Made by a program: the position numbers and the translations under genes | Notes under the pieces: generated by a model | What the model was told of the DNA's origin: nothing | The model's input: the letters and a program-made list of their open reading frames with translations, nothing else | Databases searched by the model: none | Assembly (NCBI GenBank): GCA_020633675.1 | Contig: JACKDE010000001.1 | Span: forward strand, 372,001-436,000 | DNA length: 64,000 nucleotides | Direction of reading: 5' to 3' | Source of the DNA: Deferribacteres bacterium | Lineage (GTDB): Bacteria > Zhuqueibacterota > Zhuqueibacteria > Zhuqueibacterales > Geothermadaptataceae | In this document: positions 1 through 8,562 of the stretch, one piece after another | Numbering within the stretch: position 1 is the first letter of the stretch | How the letters are laid out: each line of letters starts with the position of its first letter

Positions 1-765
1 CAGAAATTGTGTCAGGCCGACCGAACCGATGCCGAGAATTTTGCCCGCCATCAAATGGAACGGCTTGATCGACGAAACCACCAGTTCCACCACCCTGGAC
101 GATTTTTCTTCGGTTACCGCCTGCATCACTGTCGCGCCATAAGCAATCAGCGAGATGTACAGGAACATCACCAGCACGAACGTCAGGATAAAGGTTTGGC
201 CGGCATCTTTTTGTTCTCCGCCATCTTTTCCAACGCGAAATGTTTCGAGGTTGACCCGCCTTGTCAGCTCGGAAACGAGTTCGGGGGAAAGCCCGCGCTC
301 CCGCACCCGCGCCTCCTGGACGATGCTGGAGATCGCGTTGCGAAACTCCCTGTTTTGGTTGAAGTTGCTGACATTCTTGGCATAATATTCGACGTTGTTT
401 TCCTGGAACACGTTTTCAGGAATCACCATCAAGCCATTCAGTTCGCCATTTTGGATTTCTGCGCGCAGCCGCTCTTCCTCAGCTTTGAGTTCGCCGGCTG
501 AGACTTCAACCTGAAGGAGGTCATAAAGCCGCTCGCCGGAGGCTGTCGTATCGCCCAGGTTGGTTTCAAGTTCCGGGTAAATGACGTTGGTCATATCGAT
601 CACAGCGATTTTTTGCTGGTCATCCGATTGGATGAGAGACAGCACGACCGGGGCAAAAACCATAATCAGGATAAACAAGGGCATCGCCACAGTGGCAATG
701 ATAAAGCCTTTGCTTTTGATTCGCGTCAGGTATTCCCGTTTCATAACGGTTAGCATTTTGCTCAT
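1..765 (-). CDS. ABC-2 type transporter permease (NatB-like), 3' part missing
   Basis: The reverse strand is open for 255 codons from an ATG at 765 to the left edge, so the C-terminal part lies outside the window. The protein starts MSKMLTVMKREYLTRIKSKG, followed by a hydrophobic segment at about residues 20-45, a large extracytoplasmic region, and a second membrane segment near residues 195-220. This is the N-terminal half of the NatB/COG1668 ABC-2 permease fold. A GGAG Shine-Dalgarno lies just upstream. The ATPase gene ends 37 bp upstream on the same strand, so the two should form one exporter. The substrate is unknown; NatAB homologues export Na+ or other compounds. Confidence 0.85.
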   Translation of the reverse strand, partial: MSKMLTVMKREYLTRIKSKGFIIATVAMPLFILIMVFAPVVLSLIQSDDQQKIAVIDMTNVIYPELETNLGDTTASGERLYDLLQVEVSAGELKAEEERLRAEIQNGELNGLMVIPENVFQENNVEYYAKNVSNFNQNREFRNAISSIVQEARVRERGLSPELVSELTRRVNLETFRVGKDGGEQKDAGQTFILTFVLVMFLYISLIAYGATVMQAVTEEKSSRVVELVVSSIKPFHLMAGKILGIGSVGLTQFL

Positions 766-802
766 TGTATTCTCCAGTTTTAAATTTGGCTTGGCCTTGG
801 TG

Positions 803-1699
803 TCAGCCCTTCTTGACGGTTTCGATAAAAATCTCATTTAATGATGGTTCGACGATCTCGAAGCGCCTGAGTTGCGTGTGCTTCAACGCGTGCTGCGCGA
901 GTTCCTGTGCTTTGCTCATGTCGCTCAGACGCACTTCGACATAATTTCCGTAAGCATCCACCTGTTCAACATAAGCGAGATTGTCGAGAAAGCCATTTTC
1001 GCCATCGTATTCAAGAATCACGTTGCGCTTGCCAAAGCCCTTCTTCACTTGAGCGAGTTGCCCTTCCAATACGCTCTGCCCTCTGTTGATCAGGCAAATG
1101 GCGTTGCAGAGCTTCTCGGCATGATCCATCAGGTGGGTCGAAAAGATCACGCAGCAGCCGGCATCGCGCATTTCCAGAATGGTGTTTTTCAACAACTCCA
1201 TGTTGACCGGGTCGAGGCCGGAGAACGGCTCGTCGAGGATAACCAGTTTGGGTTCGTGCAAGACAGTGGCGATGAACTGGATTTTTTGCTGGTTGCCTTT
1301 GCTGAGCTCTTCCGCCTTCTTGCCGATGTATTCTGTCATGTTAAAGCGTTCCAGCCAGGTCTGGCTGCGCTTTTTGGCTTCGCCAGGTGACATTCCTTTC
1401 AGCTCACCGAAGAATTGCAGAACATCTTCGATTTTCATTTTTCGGTACAAACCGCGCTCTTCCGGCAGATAACCAACCTGGTCGAGCATTTTTTGATTGT
1501 TGGGTTGGCCGTAAAGCAAGATCTCACCTGCGTCCTGAATGATAATTTGCATAATCATACGGATCGTGGTGGTCTTGCCGGCGCCGTTCGGACCCAAAAG
1601 TCCATAAATGGTGCCCGGCTCGACGCTGAGCGACAGGCCTTTGACAGCATGTACTTTGCCGAATGATTTTTTGACATCAGTCAATTGTAGGGCGAGCAT
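803..1699 (-). CDS. ABC transporter ATP-binding protein (NatA-like)
   Basis: 298-aa nucleotide-binding subunit that should power the permease encoded downstream. Walker A GPNGAGKT is at residues 36-43, the signature LSKGNQQ at about 132-138, Walker B LVILDEP at about 152-158 with the catalytic Glu, and an H-loop in FSTHLMDH. The C-terminal ~80 residues form the DUF4162-type tail seen in COG4152 ATPases of ABC-2 exporters. An AGGAGG site precedes the ATG. It lies in a leftward operon behind a YtrA-type GntR repressor, the usual context for antibiotic- or stress-inducible ABC-2 exporters. Cargo cannot be deduced. Confidence 0.93.
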   Translation of the reverse strand: MLALQLTDVKKSFGKVHAVKGLSLSVEPGTIYGLLGPNGAGKTTTIRMIMQIIIQDAGEILLYGQPNNQKMLDQVGYLPEERGLYRKMKIEDVLQFFGELKGMSPGEAKKRSQTWLERFNMTEYIGKKAEELSKGNQQKIQFIATVLHEPKLVILDEPFSGLDPVNMELLKNTILEMRDAGCCVIFSTHLMDHAEKLCNAICLINRGQSVLEGQLAQVKKGFGKRNVILEYDGENGFLDNLAYVEQVDAYGNYVEVRLSDMSKAQELAQHALKHTQLRRFEIVEPSLNEIFIETVKKG

Positions 1700-1740
1700 G
1701 GTTCCTCCTGTATTAGATAATAGAGAGATGGTGTTCGTGA

Positions 1741-1802
1741 CTCGAAATTAGAAACTGGAAGGGGAACTGCAACATTCACGTTACCAGTTTCGAGTTTCAG
1801 AT
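1741..1802. repeat. AT-rich imperfect inverted repeat in the operon
   Basis: Between the GntR gene and the ATPase gene lies an inverted repeat, GAAACTGG (1751-1758) with CCAGTTTC (1784-1791). The 15-mer at 1747-1761 (ATTAGAAACTGGAAG) recurs exactly at 11066-11080, again intergenic and palindromic. This looks like a diverged genome-wide intergenic repeat and not a terminator, because no T-tract follows on the transcribed strand. Confidence 0.6.
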
Positions 1803-1809
1803 TTCCAAG

Positions 1810-2196
1810 TCAATTTTCCCGTCCATTTTGTTTTAACGCAACTTCGATGGCTTCCCAAATATCGTCTTCAGTCAATCCTTCTTCGAGCGCAGCCTTGATA
1901 AGCGGCGCAAGGGCGTCAAAAAGTCTTTGCTTGGCCATGTTTTGCTTCTCCTTGTTTTTGAGATGTGAAACAAAAAAGCCTTTGCCTCTGCGGGAGTGAA
2001 TCAGGCCGTCTCGCATCAAGGCCTCATAGGCACGCTGCACTGTGATCACGCTGACATGCTGCTGCCGCGCGAGGGCACGAATCGATGGCAAATCTGCTTC
2101 TGCGCTGAGTTCACCGCTCAGAATCTTTGCCCGTATCTGGCGAATGATCTGGCTCTGCAGTGGTTCGCTTGAGAGATCGGTCAGGTTTAGCAGCAT
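1810..2196 (-). CDS. GntR-family transcriptional regulator, YtrA subfamily
   Basis: 128-aa short GntR regulator. Residues 10-75 form the winged helix-turn-helix (PSIRALARQQHVSVITVQRA recognition region, then a wing at RRGKGFFVS). A short ~45-residue helical tail replaces the large effector domain of other GntR families, as in YtrA. YtrA proteins typically repress the operon that encodes them together with an ABC-2 exporter, which matches the two genes downstream. Its first ~60 residues closely parallel the N-terminus of the next gene upstream (both open M-L-L-x-L-T-D-L-S-S-E-P), so one probably arose from the other by duplication. A likely binding site is the dyad at 4011-4033. Confidence 0.9.
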   Translation of the reverse strand: MLLNLTDLSSEPLQSQIIRQIRAKILSGELSAEADLPSIRALARQQHVSVITVQRAYEALMRDGLIHSRRGKGFFVSHLKNKEKQNMAKQRLFDALAPLIKAALEEGLTEDDIWEAIEVALKQNGREN

Positions 2197-2260
2197 TCTC
2201 TACTCGATTGCTTATTTTTTATCTGCAAATCGTGTCCGCAAAAAAAAATGCCGGACCGAT

Positions 2261-3769
2261 TCACGACTTGTATGATTTCAATTTGAGCACGACCATCGTG
2301 CGGTCATCATGGGCGACATCGGTTTTTTCGAATGCACCCAGGGCTTCATTGACCGCATCAATTATCGCCTGGGTATCAAACTCGCGTTGGCAGCTGAAGA
2401 GTTCCTGCAATCGTGATTCTCCGAACTCCTCGTTTGCATCGTTCATCGTTTCCGTCACGCCGTCTGTGTAAAGCAGAAGCGTATCTCCGGACACCAGCGA
2501 TGCCGAGGCGATTTCATGACCGCACTCCTTCAAAATCCCTAACGCCGGCCCCGTGGTTTGCAGCAGTTCAACCTCGCCATTCTCGCGCGCCAGAATCGGA
2601 TAATTATGGCCGGCATTAACATAGAACAGCTTCTGCGCTTCCATATCGACCATGCCGAAAAAGAGCGTGGCAAAATTTTGCGCGGACGAATAGCGCTTCA
2701 AATGCCGATTGAGCACAGAAATGGTTTTTTCGATGCTGTTTTTGTGGCTGACTTCGCTTTTGAGAATGGCCTGAATTTGTGAAATCAGCATGGCTGCCGG
2801 CATACCTTTCCCTGACGCATCGGCGATGACCAGCCCGAAGCGTTGCTGATCGATCGGCAGATAGTCGTAGAAATCGCCGCCCACGGTTTGCGATGGTTTG
2901 GAGTAGGCAGCGATTTGGTAATGTTGGTTGTCGGGCAATTCGCGCGGCAACAAGTCCTGCTGAATTTTGCGCGCAACTGCCAGTTCTTCTTCCATGCGGC
3001 GCTTCTCGAGCATTTCGACATAGAGCTGCGAGCTGTTCAGTGCGGTTGTGAATTGCCGTGCCAGCACGGACAGCAGCATCATTTCGTGGTAGCCAAACGC
3101 AATGCCGGTAACCTTTTTGCCCAGCGCGATGAAGCCATGAAAGGCCGTTTCACCATGCAGCGGCACCAATACATTCATCGCGCGCATGCTGAGTTCGTCG
3201 AAGAGATCGCTTTTGGCGAAGGCTTTAAATTCTTCCAATTTCGCCGGAATGGTTTTGCTGCGCAGTGCTTTTAACAGGGCGTCATCGGCCTCGATTTCAT
3301 AGCTTGCGTGAGTATTTGTCGGCAAAATGATCAGCGCACCGGCGGAGTTCGCGATGGCGAAGGCGAGGTCTTCCACCAGTAAATGCTGCTTGAGATTCTT
3401 GGCAAAAATGCCTGCCAACTTGGCTGGCTCAAAAGCGGAAATAAGCTCTTCGGAAACAGCATTGACAATATTCAGCGGCGACTGGTCGCCTGCCAGCATT
3501 TGCATGGCAATGGCGTGTTTCTTTTCGGCAGTCAGCGCATTGACGGTCACATCTTTGTCATTGCGCACCGAAATCAACTCTTCGGCGGCCAGTTCACTAT
3601 AGGCTCGCTCGACCGCGTGCACGTTGACATGTTGCGTTCGGGCAAGCGTGCGGGCTGGAGGCAAGGTGCTGTCGGCAAGCAGATCGCCAGCCAGAATCTT
3701 TTCGATCAATTGCCGCGAAATCTGTTTATGGATCGGTTCCGAAGACAAATCGGTCAAATGCAATAGCAT
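2261..3769 (-). CDS. GntR wHTH - GAF-like - PP2C/SpoIIE phosphatase fusion
   Basis: 502-aa three-part protein. Residues 1-70 are a GntR winged helix closely similar to the neighbouring 128-aa regulator. Residues ~105-245 look like a GAF sensor. A coiled linker (KRRMEEELAVARKIQQDLLP, ~256-275) leads into a SpoIIE/RsbU-type PP2C domain with metal-binding acidic residues in GGDFYD (297-302), DASGKG (317-322) and HDDRT (487-491). PP2C domains of this class dephosphorylate STAS anti-sigma antagonists. RsbU proteins usually carry GAF, PAS or receiver domains, not a DNA-binding GntR head. Nine bp separate it from the preceding 66-aa gene, so it is co-transcribed. Catalysis looks intact; DNA binding by the head is inferred. 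Confidence 0.9.
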   Translation of the reverse strand: MLLHLTDLSSEPIHKQISRQLIEKILAGDLLADSTLPPARTLARTQHVNVHAVERAYSELAAEELISVRNDKDVTVNALTAEKKHAIAMQMLAGDQSPLNIVNAVSEELISAFEPAKLAGIFAKNLKQHLLVEDLAFAIANSAGALIILPTNTHASYEIEADDALLKALRSKTIPAKLEEFKAFAKSDLFDELSMRAMNVLVPLHGETAFHGFIALGKKVTGIAFGYHEMMLLSVLARQFTTALNSSQLYVEMLEKRRMEEELAVARKIQQDLLPRELPDNQHYQIAAYSKPSQTVGGDFYDYLPIDQQRFGLVIADASGKGMPAAMLISQIQAILKSEVSHKNSIEKTISVLNRHLKRYSSAQNFATLFFGMVDMEAQKLFYVNAGHNYPILARENGEVELLQTTGPALGILKECGHEIASASLVSGDTLLLYTDGVTETMNDANEEFGESRLQELFSCQREFDTQAIIDAVNEALGAFEKTDVAHDDRTMVVLKLKSYKS

Positions 3770-3778
3770 GGCGTTTCC

Positions 3779-3979
3779 CTACGATTCATACCAGATGGAT
3801 ACGACCGTGATACTTGGATTGAAGCTGCCGCCGCAGCAAGATTGCTTGATATCGATAATTTTAATGCCGGGCTTTTCAGCAAGCCATTTGTTGATTTGGT
3901 CTTCGAGAACCTGCTTTGATTTTGGCTTGTTGCCGAAGTAGAATGAGTAGCCGGATACTTTGAATATTTTCGTTTTCAT
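3779..3979 (-). CDS. small conserved-looking protein with CCGG motif, first gene of the GntR operon
   Basis: 66-aa protein, unrecognised. The ATG at 3979 has a strong AAGGAGC site, and the stop lies 9 bp before the GntR-PP2C start, so it leads the operon. It is basic at the N-terminus with an alpha/beta pattern, a central helix (KQVLEDQINKWLAEKPG), a CCGGSFNP turn and a beta-rich end. The adjacent Cys pair could bind metal or act in redox; this is speculation. It has no signal peptide or membrane segment, so it is probably cytosolic. Confidence 0.75.
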   Translation of the reverse strand: MKTKIFKVSGYSFYFGNKPKSKQVLEDQINKWLAEKPGIKIIDIKQSCCGGSFNPSITVVSIWYES

Positions 3980-4010
3980 GCTGGCTCCTTGCGAATTCTT
4001 TTAAAACTCG

Positions 4011-4033
4011 CTGTATATACTGTATATGTACAG
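4011..4033. promoter_or_regulatory. 23-bp dyad, candidate GntR/YtrA operator
   Basis: The sequence CTGTA-TATACTGTATATG-TACAG has dyad symmetry (8 of 11 base pairs match around the centre at 4022). It sits 32 bp upstream of the first ATG of the operon, where a promoter is expected. YtrA-type repressors bind such AT-rich palindromes at their own operon. Both the 128-aa GntR protein and the GntR-PP2C fusion could bind it. Confidence 0.6.
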
Positions 4034-4158
4034 TAATGTTTCAAGAAAAGAAAGAAAAAATTGCAAAGGTATACATTTGGGCTAAAAAAACGCAAAAGTT
4101 CGAAGCAGAAGATGGCTGGGGTGATCAGAATTGCAAGGAATTGAGAAAATATAGAGTG

Positions 4159-5529
4159 CTATTTGGTGATCGGCAAAAGGATGGTGATTGTAATCTGCTT
4201 GTCATCGATGCGGGCTTGTGTTTGCCCACCAAGCCGCTCGGCCAGCTCTTTAACGATCGCCAGGCCCAGCCCGGCGCCCGCAACCTTATCAGGATTGGCC
4301 GGATTGCGATAAAACGGCTCGAAGAGTTGTTCTGGCGCAACCGTCAGTCCGGCTTTCATGATGTTGCTGACCCCCATGCGGATTGTGTCAGCGTCGATAC
4401 GTGCAGCGGTGCGGATGGTCTGGCTCAAATCGCCGTACTTGAGCGCGTTGTTCCACAGATTGTCCAGTATTTGCGAGAGCCGTTCAGGATCGGAATGGAC
4501 ATGAAAATGCGCTGGCAGGTCGAGCGAAAGCTGTGTACGTGCACCATGCGGCCTGGCTCTGCTGACGAAATGACTGTGCTCTTCAGTGAGCAGTGTAGCC
4601 AAATCGAACTGTCGCAAATCGAGCGGAAATTCGGGTGTGCTGATGCGGGCCAGTTCGAGCATGTCGTTGCTGATTTTGATGACGCGGCGCAGGTCTTTCT
4701 TTACAGCCGGCAGCAGATCCCTACGTTGCTGCTCGGGCAGGACATTCATATACTCGATGATGTCGACAAAGCCTTTCAGCGAAGTGAGTGGCGATTTGAT
4801 TTCGTGTGATGCATGGGCGATGAGCCGTTGACGCGCCGCATTGCTCTGTTCGAGCGAAGCGATGAGCTGCTGGAGTTGCGCGGCCATGCGGTTGAAGCTT
4901 TTGGCCAGAAAAGCGATTTCATCCTGGCCCTCATCCTTTAACTGCAACTGGAAATTGCCTGCAGAAATTTGTGCCACGCCTGTTTTTAAGCGCGCCAGCC
5001 TTCTGTTTAAATAGCGGATCAGCACCCAGCCAAGCGTGGAAGACACGATGATGACGAAGATTGTCGACAGCAAAAAGGGCCAAAGCACCTTTTTCAAAAT
5101 CGGCAAATCTTGGTGCACAAGAACTGCTTTGATGGCAAAAAAATCGCTTTGCGGATTTTGGTTGTAGATCACTTTCGCAAAGCCATCCAGGCTGGCTTCT
5201 TCCTGCAAATTGGTGGCGAAGCGCTGTTCGGGACCGAGTGCTGCGGTGCCGGCGAGCGGCTTGCCCCCGCGATTGAAGACAAATAAATCATATTCGTAGT
5301 GCTGCGCCTGTAAAAAGCCGTTCAGCGAGTCGACCGGAGATTGCCCGGAGAACCGGGCATCGAGTTGCGCAAACAGATGCTGAATGCGATCACGCTGCAA
5401 ATCGGTGAGCAGATTGACAACGGCGTTGCGGATAAAGTAAGTGTTGGTGAGTACCAGCACCACAAAAGTCAGCAGCGAAATAAAGCATAAAATCGCAATC
5501 AAGCGCGATGATAGTGAGCGAAAAATCAT
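4159..5529 (-). CDS. sensor histidine kinase (HAMP, HisKA, HATPase_c)
   Basis: Membrane sensor kinase of about 456 aa. A transmembrane helix near residues 5-28 and another near 150-172 flank a ~120-residue periplasmic sensor region. HAMP follows (~172-225), then HisKA with the phospho-acceptor His in HASHEIKSPL (about residue 242), and an ATPase domain with an N-box (NALKYG) and G-box (GAGLGLAIV). It follows the response-regulator gene directly and is its partner. The start is uncertain: the reading frame opens at a TTG (5550) overlapping the regulator's stop with almost no spacer to a G-rich tract, while the ATG at 5529 has AAGGA about 13 bp upstream and is preferred. The signal sensed is unknown. 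Confidence 0.92.
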   Translation of the reverse strand: MIFRSLSSRLIAILCFISLLTFVVLVLTNTYFIRNAVVNLLTDLQRDRIQHLFAQLDARFSGQSPVDSLNGFLQAQHYEYDLFVFNRGGKPLAGTAALGPEQRFATNLQEEASLDGFAKVIYNQNPQSDFFAIKAVLVHQDLPILKKVLWPFLLSTIFVIIVSSTLGWVLIRYLNRRLARLKTGVAQISAGNFQLQLKDEGQDEIAFLAKSFNRMAAQLQQLIASLEQSNAARQRLIAHASHEIKSPLTSLKGFVDIIEYMNVLPEQQRRDLLPAVKKDLRRVIKISNDMLELARISTPEFPLDLRQFDLATLLTEEHSHFVSRARPHGARTQLSLDLPAHFHVHSDPERLSQILDNLWNNALKYGDLSQTIRTAARIDADTIRMGVSNIMKAGLTVAPEQLFEPFYRNPANPDKVAGAGLGLAIVKELAERLGGQTQARIDDKQITITILLPITK

Positions 5530-5546
5530 TGTATTTTTGATGTCCT

Positions 5547-6236
5547 TCAATCCCCCAGCTTATAGCCTACGCCAAATACCGTTTTAATGTATTCCGGCGA
5601 TTTGATGTCGAGCTCGATTTTGCCACGCAAGCGCGCGATGTGCGAGTCGAGCGTGCGGCCGTAGCCTTCGTACTCGTAGCCCATCACCAACTCGATCAAT
5701 TTGTCGCGGCTGAAAACGCTGCCGGGCGCTTGCAGAAAAATTTCCAGAATTTTGAACTCGGTAGGCGTCAATTCCACCTCATCGCCAGCGATTGTCACAC
5801 GGCGTGTGTCGGGCTCCAGCACCAGTTCGCGAAAGCGCAGGGCGGGTATTTTTGCACGCTGCACAGCAGAGCCGCTTCGGCGCAGTAAAGCTTTGATACG
5901 GGCGATCAGTTCCATCATGTCGAACGGCTTGGTCAAATAGTCGTCCGCGCCGGACTCGAAGCCGATCAGCTTATCGACAATTTCCGAGCGTGCAGTCAGC
6001 ATAAGAATCGGTGCATTGCTGCGCTGGCGAAGCTGTGGAATCAAGTCCGGGCCGTTGCCATCCGGCAGCATCCAATCCAAAATGATCAGATCGAATTCAG
6101 AGAGCTGTGGCAGGCTTAGCGCCGCCTGCGCTTCTTCGACTGCGTGCACAGAAAATCCTACCAACTGCAATTGCACGCGAATCATCTGCGCAATGCCGCT
6201 TTCGTCTTCGATCAATAAAATCTGTTTGGCGTTCAT
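5547..6236 (-). CDS. OmpR/PhoB-family response regulator
   Basis: 229-aa two-component regulator. The receiver domain (1-115) has the acidic pair in IEDE (10-12), phospho-acceptor Asp54 in LDWMLPDG, Thr in MLTARS and Lys in LTKPFD. The C-terminal winged helix (~130-229) has the trans_reg_C pattern ELTPTEFKILEIF...GYGRTLDSHIARLRGKI...GVGYKLGD. The start at 6236 is chosen because the receiver fold begins at MNAKQILLIEDE and a GGAGGG site lies upstream; the frame remains open further upstream but that stretch is not receiver-like. The end overlaps the kinase gene's possible TTG start, indicating translational coupling. Confidence 0.94.
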   Translation of the reverse strand: MNAKQILLIEDESGIAQMIRVQLQLVGFSVHAVEEAQAALSLPQLSEFDLIILDWMLPDGNGPDLIPQLRQRSNAPILMLTARSEIVDKLIGFESGADDYLTKPFDMMELIARIKALLRRSGSAVQRAKIPALRFRELVLEPDTRRVTIAGDEVELTPTEFKILEIFLQAPGSVFSRDKLIELVMGYEYEGYGRTLDSHIARLRGKIELDIKSPEYIKTVFGVGYKLGD

Positions 6237-6535
6237 CGTTTCTCTGCCCTCCGGTTTGCTGATTATGGCGAATGTACAAAACTTTGTTTCTGCATCACAG
6301 CATTTTTGCCGATGCTGACAATTTGCAAGACCATCGCCACACTTTCGCAACAAGACGGCGCGTTCTACAGAAATAGCAATTTTTGTTGAGGGGTTTTTGT
6401 CAGAAAATTGCCATCTCCCTGCAACATCATTTCAAAATCGCTGCTGTATATTAGCGCATCATTTTCTGATGCGGTGATCGAATTGCAAACGCACAAAACG
6501 CCGCAAATTCAACCAATCATTTTACAGGAGACTCA

Positions 6536-7309
6536 ATGATGAAAAAAGGATTTTTACTCGCAGGAATTTTGTTGGCCTTCGCAACGCTGGGCTGCCATGA
6601 TAGCAGCACTGCACCAGAAGAACAACTCGATCCGCTTAGCGATGCGGAGCAGATGCAACTGGTCGCGGCGGAAGTTTCGCAGCAAAATGGCGGGATAATG
6701 GCAGACTTGAACATGGCGGCGTCTACTTCGAACGGTGCTTATTCGGCAATGGCCAAATCCGCAGGATTCGATACCTCGCTCACTGTTTCATGGATCACCT
6801 ACGATTTGAGCCTGGCCTATTTTAACAGCAACGGCGCAGAACAACCGCGCTTCCTGCGCGGGCTGACAGACAGTGTCACTTACGTCAGCTCACTGTCGGG
6901 TAATTACAGTTCAGCGAATGATGCGATCCGTGTCGACTTGAACAGCAGTTCGGTACTGACGGCAGACGCGATCCTTTCGGGCAAAATCATGGTCAGTGGC
7001 TCGGGCGCGAACCATTCGAAATATTCATTATCCGGTACGGCACGCAGCCTTGATGTGCAGGCCGCCAGCAGCTACAAGGTACAGAATGTCGTGTTCGATC
7101 TGAGCGCCAGCACCCTTGTGCCAGCTTCAGGCGAATTGGTCGGCACCCTGAAGGGCACTTATACCAAACTGGGTGGGCGTGTCGACCTGGAAAGTGCCTA
7201 CGACTTTACCTTCACAATCGTTTTTGATGGGGATCAGACCGTGACGGTAACGTTACCGAGCGGCAAAAAATATACGCTGCATTTGCTGACAGGATTGTAT
7301 TTTGGATAG
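6536..7309 (+). CDS. predicted lipoprotein of unknown function
   Basis: 257-aa protein with a type II signal peptide: a KKG start, hydrophobic core and Cys at residue 20 (FATLGC; Thr at -3 is slightly unusual). The mature part is Ser/Thr/Ala/Gly-rich with alternating beta-strand patterns, suggesting a secreted beta-sandwich. No catalytic motif is recognised. It has a clear ACAGGAGA ribosome site and its own terminator at 7325-7350, so it is probably monocistronic. It is divergent from the two-component operon and shares a ~300-bp promoter region with it, making it a plausible regulatory target of that system. A second ATG at 6539 is an equally possible start. Confidence 0.75.
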   Translation: MMKKGFLLAGILLAFATLGCHDSSTAPEEQLDPLSDAEQMQLVAAEVSQQNGGIMADLNMAASTSNGAYSAMAKSAGFDTSLTVSWITYDLSLAYFNSNGAEQPRFLRGLTDSVTYVSSLSGNYSSANDAIRVDLNSSSVLTADAILSGKIMVSGSGANHSKYSLSGTARSLDVQAASSYKVQNVVFDLSASTLVPASGELVGTLKGTYTKLGGRVDLESAYDFTFTIVFDGDQTVTVTLPSGKKYTLHLLTGLYFG

Positions 7310-7324
7310 GTAGGACGTCACGAG

Positions 7325-7350
7325 GCCCGAGGCAGTGGGGTGTCTCGGGC
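7325..7350 (+). terminator. hairpin terminator between convergent genes
   Basis: Perfect 7-bp stem GCCCGAG (7325-7331) and CTCGGGC (7344-7350) with a 12-nt loop, followed by TTGTT. It lies 16 bp past the lipoprotein stop and just before the stop of the convergent gene, so it may act in both directions. Confidence 0.6.
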
Positions 7351-7353
7351 TTG

Positions 7354-8433
7354 TTAATCATCTGCTTCGATTGAAACAGAGTCCGGCAGAGCTGGCTTGC
7401 TGACCAGAGATTGCAAGATACTTGTTTCGATTTCGTGCACCACCGCCATCACGCCGTTTTCGGTGTCGTGCAGCAGTTGGTCTTTCACTTCGAGCAGATA
7501 GATGCGGATGTTTTCGCGCAAAATCGGCTCGGCCTCAGCGCGGGTTTTTTCGTGATCGATGGCGTCCCAAATAATGATGCCCAGGCCAATGATGGGGCCG
7601 AGCAGCTTGCCACCGCTTTTGCTCGCGACTTTCTCGCCGGTCTTTGCAGCTATTTTGGCCGTCGATTTCGCTGCCAGCCTGGACGAATATTTCATACCGA
7701 TTTTGCCCGCTGCCACTTTCACCGGCTTGGCCAGCAGGATCGCGCCACCGACCGACGATGCCGTGATGGCTTTCATCGACAGCGACACAGTGCGATTGCC
7801 CTCAGCACCGGCTGTAATCACCGCGATGCCGTTCAGATAGCGGTCCCAGGTTTCTTTGGGAATGGTATACTGCTCCGGAATGCCCTCCAATCCCAGTCGC
7901 AAATTCTCCACATACACATTGACCGTTTCACGGGTGATGCGTTCGAGCTCGAGCTGCGCGAGTTGCGGATGCAAGACGCGTTGAGCAAATTCGTACTGAA
8001 TTTCTTCGGTAATTTTTTCGGCCGCGGTCGGATAAGATTCGTCAATCGAGTTCAAAATTGTTTGATACAAGCCCTTGAAGCCGATGGCTTGCTGGTTCCA
8101 GTAATCGAAATACCATTCCAGAAAATCGTGATCAACGCGCACCATCAGCCGTTCGTGCCAGGCTTGCAGTTCGCCTGCTGCAAAAGTGTCCGCCTCGGCA
8201 CGCGCTGCAAAAAGCGTTTCTTTTACCTCCGCATCCACTTCATGCCAGGGAATGACCTTTTTCGGAATCGGTTTGGCAACAGGCGGTAGCGGAGGCTGGT
8301 ATGCCGGTTTTTTTTCGGCATCGCGCGAGATGAAGTAGTCGCCGAGAATGGCCAAAATAATGAAGGCAACTGCCAGATAAATCAGGCCGCGAATAATCGC
8401 GAAAATGCCGCTAAAAAAAGATTTGAAACTCAT
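7354..8433 (-). CDS. hypothetical membrane-anchored protein
   Basis: 359-aa protein, function not recognised. A single N-terminal transmembrane helix (~10-32, GLIYLAVAFIILAILGDYF) is followed by a Pro-rich linker (~42-62), a long acidic helical region (~65-210), a Lys/Ala/Gly-rich stretch (~235-275, KSTAKIAAKTGEKVASKSGG) and a second hydrophobic segment (~276-292, LLGPIIGLGIIIWDAIDH), then a helical tail. The Ala/Lys-rich region before the hydrophobic hairpin resembles small membrane-inserting modules, but this is only a compositional impression. It is transcribed alone and convergent with the lipoprotein gene. Confidence 0.7.
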   Translation of the reverse strand: MSFKSFFSGIFAIIRGLIYLAVAFIILAILGDYFISRDAEKKPAYQPPLPPVAKPIPKKVIPWHEVDAEVKETLFAARAEADTFAAGELQAWHERLMVRVDHDFLEWYFDYWNQQAIGFKGLYQTILNSIDESYPTAAEKITEEIQYEFAQRVLHPQLAQLELERITRETVNVYVENLRLGLEGIPEQYTIPKETWDRYLNGIAVITAGAEGNRTVSLSMKAITASSVGGAILLAKPVKVAAGKIGMKYSSRLAAKSTAKIAAKTGEKVASKSGGKLLGPIIGLGIIIWDAIDHEKTRAEAEPILRENIRIYLLEVKDQLLHDTENGVMAVVHEIETSILQSLVSKPALPDSVSIEADD

Positions 8434-8562
8434 TGCGATGTATTGATTGGTTTGCGCTGCATCTCAGGAAAAACAATTCCATATAATATTGCGCTTAAGA
8501 TACGCTCAGCATTTCCGTTGTGCAAGGGTTTTATTGTATTGGGCAGGCAGGGAGAATATGGA

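Noticed and set aside
6237..6353. 39-codon extension of the response regulator
   Set aside because: The receiver fold and GGAGGG site begin at ATG 6236; the extension is Cys/Lys-rich and not part of the family.
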